A DNA stretch of 12,221 nt from Rhodospirillales bacterium (lineage in GTDB: Bacteria; Pseudomonadota; Alphaproteobacteria; Rhodospirillales; JADHTD01), in the NCBI GenBank assembly GCA_016776525.1, contig JADHTD010000051.1, positions 1-12,221 of the forward strand. Direction: 5' to 3'. The first letter of the stretch is position 1. Each line of letters begins with the position of its first letter. A model generated the notes under the pieces. The model saw only the letters and a list, made by a program, of their open reading frames with translations, made no database searches and was not told where the DNA came from. A program made the position numbers and the translations under genes. Shown one piece after another: positions 1 through 6,148 of this stretch.

Positions 1-75
1 GCGGGCTTGGCTCATCATCTTTTGCAGTTTCGGCTTGTCGATGTCGGCGACCGGTATGAGGTCGATGGTTGCCAT
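1..75 (-). CDS. Partial gene, N-terminal 25 residues, possibly CMD-family
   Basis: Only the first 25 codons are visible before the window edge. They start at the ATG complementary to 73-75 and read MATIDLIPVADIDKPKLQKM and onward. An AAGGA Shine-Dalgarno-like sequence lies about 10 nt upstream of the ATG. The frame is open to the edge. The gene follows the stop codon of the CMD-family selenoprotein gene by only 25 nt on the same strand, so the two are probably co-transcribed. The opening (an IDLIP-type start, then a helix with KLQKMM) resembles the N-termini of some CMD-family proteins. That resemblance is an inference from a short stretch, and the product cannot be assigned firmly. Confidence 0.55.
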   Translation of the reverse strand, partial: MATIDLIPVADIDKPKLQKMMSQAR

Positions 76-100
76 TTTTTTGGTGTCCTTATCCTGGCCG

Positions 101-766
101 CTACTCAGCCGCGTCTTCCGAGCTATCTCCGGCACCTTCCTGGGCCCGCTGCATGGCGCCCTTCAGGTGTGACATCGGAGTGTCGCCATAGATGCGCCGC
201 GATTCCTCCTGGTCCACCAGCCGCCCGTCCGGGCTGAACATGGGGTAGAAGCCGAGCGTCCCGAAGAAGGTGTGATAGCCGATGTTAAAACCGATGAAGG
301 AGCCCAGTTCGACGATCTCTTCCGTCGAGTAGTGTTCCTTGAGGCGGTCGTAGAAAGCCTGATCGATCTTCTCCGGCGCCGTGTCCATGAGGTCGCTGTA
401 TTCCAGCGCCACCTTCTCAGCGTCGGTGAATTTATCGCTGGTCTTGTAGTTATCGATGCCTTCGTCGATGAGGTCTTCCGTCAAACCCTGCTGCTTCGCC
501 GAAGCAGACCGGACATTGCCTCAATAATTGCAATCCGCTGATCGCGATAATTGGACGCGGATGATTTCCTTCAGCTTGTGGTCGACGACGCCGGTGTTGA
601 ATACCGTGCCCCAGGCGATGTACATGGCCTTCGACAGGTCCGGGTTATGGCCCAGCATGCAGTGAAAGGCCGGGTCGGGTGCCCGGTGGCGCAGGCTCTT
701 TTTGACGAACGGCCCAAGCTTTGAGTTTTTGACGTCTTCGATATCCAACATGGAAATGTTGGGCAT
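101..766 (-). CDS. AhpD-like (carboxymuconolactone decarboxylase family) selenoprotein, TGA codon read as selenocysteine
   Basis: Starts at the ATG at 766, preceded by a strong GGGAGGAG Shine-Dalgarno 6 nt upstream, and ends at TAG (101-103). The frame is continuous for 222 codons except for one internal TGA at 521-523, codon 82. The residues around it are S-A-D-C79-N-Y-[TGA]-G-N-V-R-S, so the TGA sits where AhpD/CMD proteins have the second Cys of the redox CxxC pair, giving CxxU. E68 lies upstream, as in the family's E...CxxC pattern; the His usually found four residues after the second Cys is Arg86 here. Downstream residues continue as normal CMD-family protein (for example the segment with FIGFNIGYHTFFGTLGF). 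A hairpin fitting a bacterial SECIS element follows the TGA directly. The likely role is a thiol/selenol peroxidase or disulfide reductase in the cytoplasm; the substrate is unknown. The length of 221 residues is normal for a longer CMD protein. The alternative is a nonsense mutation or sequencing error, which is less likely given the hairpin and the position of the codon. Confidence 0.88.
491..523 (-). promoter_or_regulatory. Candidate bacterial SECIS element with its UGA codon
   Basis: On the minus strand the TGA (523-521) is followed by 13 nt, then CTGCTTC (507-501), loop GGC (500-498) and GAAGCAG (497-491). This is a perfect 7-bp stem with a 3-nt loop that begins with G. The loop begins 21 nt after the TGA. 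Bacterial SECIS elements are known to be stem-loops just 3' of the UGA, with the apical loop roughly 16-37 nt away and a G among the first loop bases, where SelB binds. After a small internal loop, TCC (514-512 side) can also pair with GGG downstream, which would lengthen the stem. The hairpin is inside the coding sequence. Its function is inferred from geometry, without a folding calculation. Confidence 0.8.
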
Positions 767-802
767 GGCTTTCTCCTCCCTGAGGGTCACTCCTTGGTTC
801 TT

Positions 803-832
803 AGAATACAGGAGCAACCGGTCCTCTTCCAA
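803..832 (-). promoter_or_regulatory. Candidate sigma70 promoter of the selenoprotein gene
   Basis: On the minus strand TTGGAA (832-827) and TATTCT (808-803) are separated by 18 nt. Each matches 4 of 6 bases of the -35 and -10 consensus. It lies in the 84-nt gap between argG and the selenoprotein gene and would give a leader of about 30 nt that includes the strong Shine-Dalgarno. No clear terminator was seen after argG, so read-through from argG is also possible. The call rests on weak motif matches. Confidence 0.3.
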
Positions 833-850
833 TAACATTAACGCCCGGGA

Positions 851-2068
851 TCAGGACTTATTCCCCTTGTTCCCGGCGAGGCGCAGCCTCAGCGCGTTGA
901 GCTTGATGAAGCCTTCGGCGTCCCGTTGGTCATAGACGCTGTCGGCTTCGAAGGTGGCGATGTCTTCCGAATAAAGACTGTTCGGCGACTTGCGGCCGGT
1001 GATGATGACGTTGCCCTTGTAGAGCTTTGCCCTGACCGTGCCGGTGACCCGTTCCGACGCCTTGTCGATCAGGGCTTGCAGCATTTCCCGTTCCGGCGCG
1101 AACCAGAAGCCGTTGTAGACCATTTCCGCGTAGCGCGGCATCAGCTCGTCCTTCTGGTGCATGGCGCCGCCGTCCAGGGTCAGCGATTCCATGGCCCGCC
1201 GGGTATGATAGAGCACGGTGCCGCCGGGGGTTTCATAGACCCCCCGGGACTTCATGCCGACAAAGCGGTTCTCGACGATATCGGTGCAGCCGATACCGTT
1301 GGCGCCGCCCAGTTCGTTGAGTTTTTCGAACAGCGTTGCCGGGCTCATTTTCTCGCCGTTGACGGCCACCGGATCGCCGTGTTCGAAATCGAGGGTGATT
1401 TCGGTCGGCGTGTCGGGTGCCTCATAAGGAGTCACCATACGGGTCAGGATGAGGTCGTAGTCGGGCTCCACCCAGGGGTCTTCCAGCGCCTTGCCTTCCG
1501 ACGAGATGTGCAGAAGGTTGGCGTCTTGGGAAAAGGGAGCTTCGCCCCGTTTGTCCTTGGGCACGGGAATCTGGTGCGTTTCGGCATATTCGATGAGCTT
1601 GGAGCGGGAATCCAAATCCCATTCCCGCCACGGCGCGATGATCTTGATGCCGGGCTCCAGCGCGTAGTAGCCGAGCTCGAAGCGCACCTGGTCGTTGCCT
1701 TTGCCGGTGGCCCCGTGGGAAACCGCATCGGCGCCGACTTGCCGCGCGATCTCGATCTGGCGCTTGGCGATCAGCGGCCGGGCAATGGAGGTGCCGAGCA
1801 GATAGGTGCCTTCGTAGATGGCGTTGGCCCGGAACATCGGAAAGACGTAATCGCGCACGAACTCTTCGCGCAAATCCTCGATGAAGATTTCCTGGATGCC
1901 CATCATCTCGGCTTTCTGCCGGGCCGGTTCGACTTCCTCGCCCTGGCCGATGTCGGCGGTGAAGGTCACCACCTCGCAGCCGTATACATCCTGCAGCCAC
2001 TTGAGGATGACGGAGGTATCGAGGCCGCCGGAATAGGCCAGCACCACTTTTTTAACGTCGCCACTCAT
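851..2068 (-). CDS. argG: Argininosuccinate synthase
   Basis: ArgG joins citrulline and aspartate using ATP to form argininosuccinate, the penultimate step of arginine synthesis, in the cytoplasm. The 405-residue product has the usual family length. The N-terminal pyrophosphatase-type ATP-binding loop AYSGGLDTS is at residues 11-19. Other family hallmarks are visible: SHGATGKGNDQVRFE in the first half and the ENRFVGMKSRGVYETPGG segment in the second. The start at 2068 places the ATP loop at the expected distance from the N-terminus; the Shine-Dalgarno is weak (an AGGG-like stretch). The gene has its own well-matched promoter upstream. It is a housekeeping gene set between two thiol-redox gene groups and shows nothing unusual. 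Confidence 0.98.
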   Translation of the reverse strand: MSGDVKKVVLAYSGGLDTSVILKWLQDVYGCEVVTFTADIGQGEEVEPARQKAEMMGIQEIFIEDLREEFVRDYVFPMFRANAIYEGTYLLGTSIARPLIAKRQIEIARQVGADAVSHGATGKGNDQVRFELGYYALEPGIKIIAPWREWDLDSRSKLIEYAETHQIPVPKDKRGEAPFSQDANLLHISSEGKALEDPWVEPDYDLILTRMVTPYEAPDTPTEITLDFEHGDPVAVNGEKMSPATLFEKLNELGGANGIGCTDIVENRFVGMKSRGVYETPGGTVLYHTRRAMESLTLDGGAMHQKDELMPRYAEMVYNGFWFAPEREMLQALIDKASERVTGTVRAKLYKGNVIITGRKSPNSLYSEDIATFEADSVYDQRDAEGFIKLNALRLRLAGNKGNKS

Positions 2069-2110
2069 TGTTCTCGTGCCCTTTTTTCAGGGGTTCCAGT
2101 CAGGCGGCGC

Positions 2111-2138
2111 AGTATAGGCGAATGCGCGTTCGGGACAA
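2111..2138 (-). promoter_or_regulatory. Sigma70-like promoter of argG
   Basis: On the minus strand TTGTCC (2138-2133) and TATACT (2116-2111) are separated by 16 nt. The -10 matches 5 of 6 and the -35 matches 4 of 6 consensus bases. The expected start near 2104 gives a leader of roughly 36 nt before the argG ATG. The spacer contains an imperfect inverted repeat, CGAATGCGCGTTCG (2119-2132), which could be a regulator site, although this may be chance. Confidence 0.6.
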
Positions 2139-2156
2139 GCTTTGTAGACCCTAAGC

Positions 2157-2792
2157 CTATGATTCCAGCCAGCCTTCGAGGGCCGGTTGCAGGTTCTCAA
2201 AGGGCTGGTAGCCGACCGTCAGGTAGGCGTAGCTCTCGTCTTCGCGGACCACCATGGTCGGAAAGCCGTTGACGCCGAGGGCGCGGGCGAACTGGAAATC
2301 GTTCATGGTCTCGGTCTTCAGGTCGTCGGTATCGAACAGCTGGGCGAAAGCCTTGCCGTCGAGGCCGAAGCCTTCCGCCAGTTCCCGCAACGGTCCAGGC
2401 TGGGTGACGTCGATGTTTTCGGCATAAAAGGCCCGTTGCAGTTCAACGAAGAATTCCAGCGCCTTCGTATGGTCGTGCATGACGCGCGCCGTGACCGCTG
2501 CCCGGCAGGCCGGTTCCGTGTTGTAGACGAAGTCATCGCGGTCCAGGATATCGAAAACGAAAGGCTGGCCGGAGCGCTCGCCGATCTCTTCCCAGTGTTC
2601 GCGCAGGAAGCGTTTGCGGTCGTCGTCCTGGGGTTCGGTCCAGTCGATGTGCAGGCCACCGACCACCAGCGACACCTTGGCCCGGTCTTTACATTGTTCC
2701 TGCAACGACAGGTTGATCTTGGTAAAGCCGTAACACCACGAGCACATGGGATCGCCGACATAAAACACTTCCTTGTCTTTTCGTTCGGCCAT
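2157..2792 (-). CDS. DsbA-family (FrnE-like) thiol-disulfide oxidoreductase
   Basis: A 211-residue thioredoxin-fold protein of the DsbA type. The active-site motif C17-S-W-C20 sits in a DPMCSWCYGF context, a hallmark of the cytoplasmic DsbA/FrnE-like family. The NTEPACRA segment (residues 91-98) and the cis-Pro loop GFPT (P178) are also typical. No signal peptide is present, so it probably acts in the cytoplasm as a disulfide oxidoreductase or isomerase on unknown substrates. The ATG at 2792 has an AAGGAAGG Shine-Dalgarno. It lies 32 nt after the glutathione S-transferase gene on the same strand and is likely the last gene of the CMD-GST-DsbA operon. No clear hairpin terminator follows. Confidence 0.9.
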   Translation of the reverse strand: MAERKDKEVFYVGDPMCSWCYGFTKINLSLQEQCKDRAKVSLVVGGLHIDWTEPQDDDRKRFLREHWEEIGERSGQPFVFDILDRDDFVYNTEPACRAAVTARVMHDHTKALEFFVELQRAFYAENIDVTQPGPLRELAEGFGLDGKAFAQLFDTDDLKTETMNDFQFARALGVNGFPTMVVREDESYAYLTVGYQPFENLQPALEGWLES

Positions 2793-2824
2793 CGGCCTTC
2801 CTTTCTAGCGGATGTTCTTTTTTT

Positions 2825-3520
2825 TTATTCGTCTTTGAGTTCACGGGCGCTGACGCCATTGGCCGTGCCGTCGGCGTACTTGATGTAATGCTTGATGTAA
2901 AATTCATCGGAATTGCCGGTTTCAATGACCGACGGGCGATTCCGCATATGGGCGAACCAGGCCTTCAGTTTCGGGCAATCGTCGGGCATGGTCATTCCCC
3001 GGTAATGGGTGAGGGCGACGAAGCGTTCGAGAAACGGATAGTAGGTCAGGTCGACCAGGGAAATATCCGCCCCCAGCCAGAAAGGCCCGTCGCCGCTGAG
3101 GGTGCCGAGGCCTTCTTGTTCGATGAAACGCAAGTGTTCGGCGAGTTGATCGCGCAGCTTGGTGCGTTTTTCCTCGTCCTGAGCAAGCAGCAACCGGTAC
3201 TGGGTCGGCACGTACCGGACGTTACAGAAATCAATCCAGATACGGGCCTGGGCGCGTAGCCCCGGGTCGCCCGGCATCAAGGGCGGTTCGGGGAAGGCTT
3301 CTTCCAGGTATTCGTTGATGACGGCGCTCTCGTAAATGCGGTTGCCGCCGTGACGCAGGACCGGGACTTTGCTGTAAGGGCTGACGGCCGCAAACCAGTC
3401 GGGCTTGTTCTCGAGGTCAATCTCGGTGAGCCTGAAATCCACCCCCTTTTCCAGCAGTGCCAAACGGGACCGCTGGGCGAAAGGGCAAACGTTGGCGCTT
3501 ATGATCTCGATATCAGCCAT
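2825..3520 (-). CDS. Glutathione S-transferase family protein
   Basis: A 231-residue protein with an N-terminal thioredoxin-like GST domain: a first strand, then VC12PFAQR, VPVL at 52-55, and the E64-S65 pair that usually binds the glutathione gamma-glutamyl group. An all-helical C-terminal domain follows. The CPFAQR motif is that of omega/lambda-like GSTs with a catalytic Cys, which favour thioltransferase or reductive reactions over classic conjugation; this class is inferred from the motif. The start chosen is the ATG at 3520 with GGAG 6 nt upstream; a TTG four codons earlier would place the Shine-Dalgarno inside the gene. It is 62 nt downstream of the CMD gene and 32 nt upstream of the DsbA-like gene, all on the same strand. 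Confidence 0.92.
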   Translation of the reverse strand: MADIEIISANVCPFAQRSRLALLEKGVDFRLTEIDLENKPDWFAAVSPYSKVPVLRHGGNRIYESAVINEYLEEAFPEPPLMPGDPGLRAQARIWIDFCNVRYVPTQYRLLLAQDEEKRTKLRDQLAEHLRFIEQEGLGTLSGDGPFWLGADISLVDLTYYPFLERFVALTHYRGMTMPDDCPKLKAWFAHMRNRPSVIETGNSDEFYIKHYIKYADGTANGVSARELKDE

Positions 3521-3582
3521 GGGGGGCTCCAAGGCTAAAATACCAGTGTGCGGCCGTCAAACTTCTTATTCCTCAATCTTTT

Positions 3583-4140
3583 TCAAGCGGCCTTCGGACC
3601 GGACCAGGCCGCCGTCTTCATGGGCTCGTTGAGGGGCGTTTCGGCGATGTGGTTGATGTAATTGCTGAGCGTCTTCATGGCCGTCGCCAGCACGACTTCC
3701 AGGGCCTGCGCCTTGCTGAAACCAGCGCCGAGGAAGGCCCCCAGGTCGTCATTAACCCAGCCGCGTTTCTCAACCATGGCCTTGGTGAAGGCGTAAAGCG
3801 CCGCCTTGCGCGGGTCGGCAATGGCCTGGTCGTTGCGGATGGCGTCGATGACGGCTTCATCCAGACCGGCCCGTTTGCCGCCCAGGGTATGGGCGGCGAC
3901 ACAATAATGGCAGCCGTTAATGCGGCTGACGGTCAACAGCATCATTTGCTGTTCGTCGGGGGCAAAGGAGCTTTGCTCGACCAGACCGGACAGGCTGGCA
4001 TAGCCTTTCAGCGCTGCCGGTGATTCGGCCATAACACCCAGTAGGTTCGGCAGGAACCCGAATTTTTCGATGATTTTTTCCAGGGTTTCCACCGACTCGG
4101 CCGGGGCGGTTCCCGTGGTATGGACATCAAATTCGCTCAT
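3583..4140 (-). CDS. AhpD-like / carboxymuconolactone decarboxylase family protein
   Basis: A 185-residue protein with the full AhpD-type redox motif C77-H-Y-C80-V-A-A-H84, the standard Cys pair followed by the conserved His. This class includes alkylhydroperoxidase-like enzymes and peroxidase-related proteins that reduce peroxides or disulfides in the cytoplasm; the substrate here is unknown. The ATG at 4140 has AAGGAG 5 nt upstream. It is the first gene of a probable operon with the GST and the DsbA-like gene, and its upstream region holds two TetR-type operators flanking a candidate promoter. It gives an in-window Cys comparison for the selenoprotein at 101-766. Confidence 0.92.
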   Translation of the reverse strand: MSEFDVHTTGTAPAESVETLEKIIEKFGFLPNLLGVMAESPAALKGYASLSGLVEQSSFAPDEQQMMLLTVSRINGCHYCVAAHTLGGKRAGLDEAVIDAIRNDQAIADPRKAALYAFTKAMVEKRGWVNDDLGAFLGAGFSKAQALEVVLATAMKTLSNYINHIAETPLNEPMKTAAWSGPKAA

Positions 4141-4170
4141 GGGGGCTCCTTAAATTGCCGGGTTATTTAC

Positions 4171-4187
4171 CTGGAACGATTGTTCAA
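4171..4187. promoter_or_regulatory. Operator-like palindrome O1 upstream of the CMD-GST-DsbA operon
   Basis: The plus strand reads CTGGAACGATTGTTCAA, with core GAAC-GATT-GTTC. It matches the reverse complement of O2 (4237-4253) at 16 of 17 positions. It lies downstream of the candidate promoter and 31 nt before the CMD start codon, a position that would suit repression. The nearby TetR-family protein is the obvious candidate binder; this is inference. Confidence 0.65.
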
Positions 4188-4201
4188 AAACCTCTTTTCC
4201 G

Positions 4202-4230
4202 GTTCTACGGGAGCCGATGATGGGAGTCAA
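4202..4230 (-). promoter_or_regulatory. Candidate promoter of the CMD-GST-DsbA operon
   Basis: On the minus strand TTGACT (4230-4225) and TAGAAC (4207-4202) are separated by 17 nt. The -35 matches 5 of 6 and the -10 matches 4 of 6 consensus bases. The pair sits between the two operator-like palindromes O1 and O2, whose centres are 65 bp apart. This arrangement would allow repression by binding or by looping. Confidence 0.45.
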
Positions 4231-4236
4231 CAGTTA

Positions 4237-4253
4237 TTGAACAATTGTTCCAG
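4237..4253. promoter_or_regulatory. Operator-like palindrome O2
   Basis: The plus strand reads TTGAACAATTGTTCCAG, containing the perfect 12-bp palindrome GAACAATTGTTC (4239-4250). It is O1 in inverted orientation with one difference in 17 positions. It lies just upstream of the candidate operon promoter and about 40 bp after the end of tetR. Confidence 0.65.
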
Positions 4254-4293
4254 AATAAGGCCCGCATTGATGCCGTCCGGGAGCAAAGGGAGA

Positions 4294-4875
4294 TTAATCC
4301 AGGTTTGAGAGGACGGTGTCGGCGATATCCTGCAGGGCGTGCCGGTCGCTTTCGACCTTGGCGATGACCTGCATGCCCTGGGCAGAGGCGACCAGGAAGC
4401 GGGCCAATTCCCGCGGCGCCCGCCAGGGGGCAATCTCGCCGCAGGCCTGGCCGCGTTCGATCAACTGTAAGAAGGCGTCTTCCAGGCGCTGCATGTTGGT
4501 GCGGATTCTCTCGGCAACGGCATTATCGCGGCCGGTCATTTCGGTCGCCGTATTGGTCACCAGGCAGCCGCGGCATTTGGCATCGGCGGCGCCATGGTCG
4601 ACGATTTCGGCAAACAGGTTTTCGATGGTTTCCCGGGGTGGCCCAGCTTCGGCGGCATCAATCACCCGTTTCGACGGAGAGGACGCGGAATACCGTTCCA
4701 TGGCGGCGGTAAACAGCCCGGCCTTGTCGCCGAAGGTGTTATAGAGACTGCCCCGGTTGATATCGGTGGCCTCGACCAGGTCCTGAATCGATGTGGCTTC
4801 ATAGCCCTTGGACCAGAACACCTCGATGGCTTTGTCGACGACGGCGTCGCGGTCGAATTCCTGGGGTCTTGCCAT
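4294..4875 (-). CDS. TetR-family transcriptional regulator, possibly thiol-sensing
   Basis: A 193-residue regulator. The N-terminal helix-turn-helix domain (about residues 8-55) has the TetR signature, with TSIQDLVEATDINRGSLYNT followed by FGDKAGLF. The C-terminal ligand domain contains C101 and C104 in a CRGCLVTN context, plus C145. NemR of E. coli has its redox-sensing Cys106 in a similar GCL context, so C104 may sense electrophiles or oxidants; this motif is also common in TetR proteins of other function. The start at 4875 is chosen because AAGGAG lies 9 nt upstream; an in-frame ATG ten codons earlier would place that site inside the gene. Operator-like palindromes occur before this gene and before the CMD operon, suggesting autorepression and control of the neighbours. 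Confidence 0.93.
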   Translation of the reverse strand: MARPQEFDRDAVVDKAIEVFWSKGYEATSIQDLVEATDINRGSLYNTFGDKAGLFTAAMERYSASSPSKRVIDAAEAGPPRETIENLFAEIVDHGAADAKCRGCLVTNTATEMTGRDNAVAERIRTNMQRLEDAFLQLIERGQACGEIAPWRAPRELARFLVASAQGMQVIAKVESDRHALQDIADTVLSNLD

Positions 4876-4900
4876 AGCCAATAACTCCTTAATGCCGCGC

Positions 4901-4929
4901 ACCATACGGTTAATGGAACGCTAATTCAA
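4901..4929 (-). promoter_or_regulatory. Candidate tetR promoter overlapped by degenerate operator O3
   Basis: On the minus strand TTGAAT (4929-4924) and TATGGT (4906-4901) are separated by 17 nt, each with 4 of 6 consensus matches. Overlapping the -35 and spacer, the plus strand at 4913-4929 reads ATGGAACGCTAATTCAA, which matches O1 at 13 of 17 positions. This suggests that the regulator represses its own gene. Confidence 0.45.
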
Positions 4930-4949
4930 GAATTGTGACAGTACCTTAT

Positions 4950-6068
4950 TTAAGGAATGGTTAGCGCCGCGTCCGTTATCGGCTCAGCCGCCGGGCGGTT
5001 GTTTTTGCGCTGCCGCATGCTGGCGGACTTCAATTGACCGCAAGCAGCCATAATGTCCCGTCCCCGGGGCACCCGGATCGGCGCTGACAGGCTATTGTCG
5101 TTGAGAATCTCGGCGAACCGTTTCATGGCCCCGCCGGTTGAGCACTCGAATTCGGACCCCGGCCAGGAATTGTAGGGAATCAGGTTGAATTTGGCGGGAA
5201 TGCCCTTGACCAGCCGTACCAATTGATGGGCGTCGGCGGGGGAATCGTTGATCCCTTTCAGCATGATATATTCAAAAGTGATGCGCCGGGCATTGTTGGC
5301 CCCCGGATAGGCGCGGCAGGCCTTCATCAGTTCGGCAATGGGATATTTGCGGTTGATCGGCACCAGCTGGTCGCGCAATTCGTTGGTGGCCGCATGCAGG
5401 CTGACCGCAAGGTTGACGCCGATTTCCTCGCCGCACCGCTGCATCATCGGCACCACGCCCGAGGTCGACAGTGTAATGCGGCGTTTGGACAGGGCGATGC
5501 CCTCCGGGTCCATGATGATGTGCAGGGCCTTGGCAACCTCGTCGAAATTGTAAAGCGGCTCGCCCATTCCCATGAGGACGATGTTAGAGAGCAATCTCTC
5601 GCCCGCCGGGCTCGGCCACTCGCCATAAGAATCCCGGGCCAGCATGAACTGGCCGACGATTTCGCCGGCGCTCAGGTTGCGGACCAACTTCTGGGTGCCG
5701 GTGTGGCAGAAAGAGCAGGTCAGCGTGCAGCCGACCTGTGACGACATGCAGACGGCGCCCCGGTCCTCTTCCGGAATAAAGACGGCCTCCGCTTCGTTGC
5801 CGTCCTCAAAACGCAACAGCCATTTGCGGGTGCGGTCCTTGGAAGTCTGTTCTTGGGCAATGGCCGGGCGGGCGACGAAAAATTTCTCAGCCAGCGAAAT
5901 CCGGGATTCCTTGGAAAGGGTCGTCATTTTGGCGAAATCGCTTTCGCCCTGGTAATAGACCCAGTGCCAAAGCTGCTTGGCGCGGAACGGCTTTTCGCCG
6001 ATGGCGGCCAGTTCAGCGGCCAACTCAGGGCGGCTGAGCCCGATCAGGTTTTTGCGGTTGTCGCTCAT
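4950..6068 (-). CDS. rlmN: 23S rRNA (adenine2503-C2) / tRNA methyltransferase RlmN
   Basis: RlmN is a radical SAM enzyme that methylates C2 of A2503 in 23S rRNA and of A37 in some tRNAs. The 372-residue product has the cluster motif C114-TLT-C118-SF-C121 followed by HTGTQ, and a C-terminal C343 in the GRDIMAACGQL segment, equivalent to the Cys that forms the methyl-linked intermediate. C107 also lies near the cluster. The start at 6068 (MSDNRKNLIG) fits the usual RlmN N-terminus. No good Shine-Dalgarno is visible before it. The frame stays open for 50 codons upstream, but that stretch is unlike RlmN and crosses a hairpin-rich intergenic region. The gene ends 74 bp before the tetR start. Confidence 0.97.
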   Translation of the reverse strand: MSDNRKNLIGLSRPELAAELAAIGEKPFRAKQLWHWVYYQGESDFAKMTTLSKESRISLAEKFFVARPAIAQEQTSKDRTRKWLLRFEDGNEAEAVFIPEEDRGAVCMSSQVGCTLTCSFCHTGTQKLVRNLSAGEIVGQFMLARDSYGEWPSPAGERLLSNIVLMGMGEPLYNFDEVAKALHIIMDPEGIALSKRRITLSTSGVVPMMQRCGEEIGVNLAVSLHAATNELRDQLVPINRKYPIAELMKACRAYPGANNARRITFEYIMLKGINDSPADAHQLVRLVKGIPAKFNLIPYNSWPGSEFECSTGGAMKRFAEILNDNSLSAPIRVPRGRDIMAACGQLKSASMRQRKNNRPAAEPITDAALTIP

Positions 6069-6118
6069 GGGGCAAGAAATAGGACCATAGAGGCCCGACC
6101 GCCAGGGAAAATAAATAT

Positions 6119-6148
6119 TTAATAGATCACTGGCCGCGAATAATCCAA
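6119..6148 (-). promoter_or_regulatory. Candidate rlmN promoter
   Basis: On the minus strand TTGGAT (6148-6143) and TATTAA (6124-6119) are separated by 18 nt within an AT-rich patch upstream of rlmN. The predicted leader of about 45 nt has no obvious ribosome binding site. The matches are modest. Confidence 0.35.

Noticed and set aside
101..838. Two separate genes or a pseudogene split by a nonsense codon
   Set aside because: The two halves are in the same frame with no lost codons, the downstream half has no ribosome binding site and would need a TTG start, the TGA is exactly at a catalytic Cys position, and a SECIS-like hairpin follows.
926..2272. 448-codon open frame on the plus strand opposite argG
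   Set aside because: It is antisense to a well-conserved argG and reflects high GC at third positions; the translation is not protein-like.
3532..3560. Promoter for the GST gene (TTGACG with TAGCCT)
   Set aside because: The predicted start would fall beyond the Shine-Dalgarno of the gene, so co-transcription with the upstream CMD gene is more likely.
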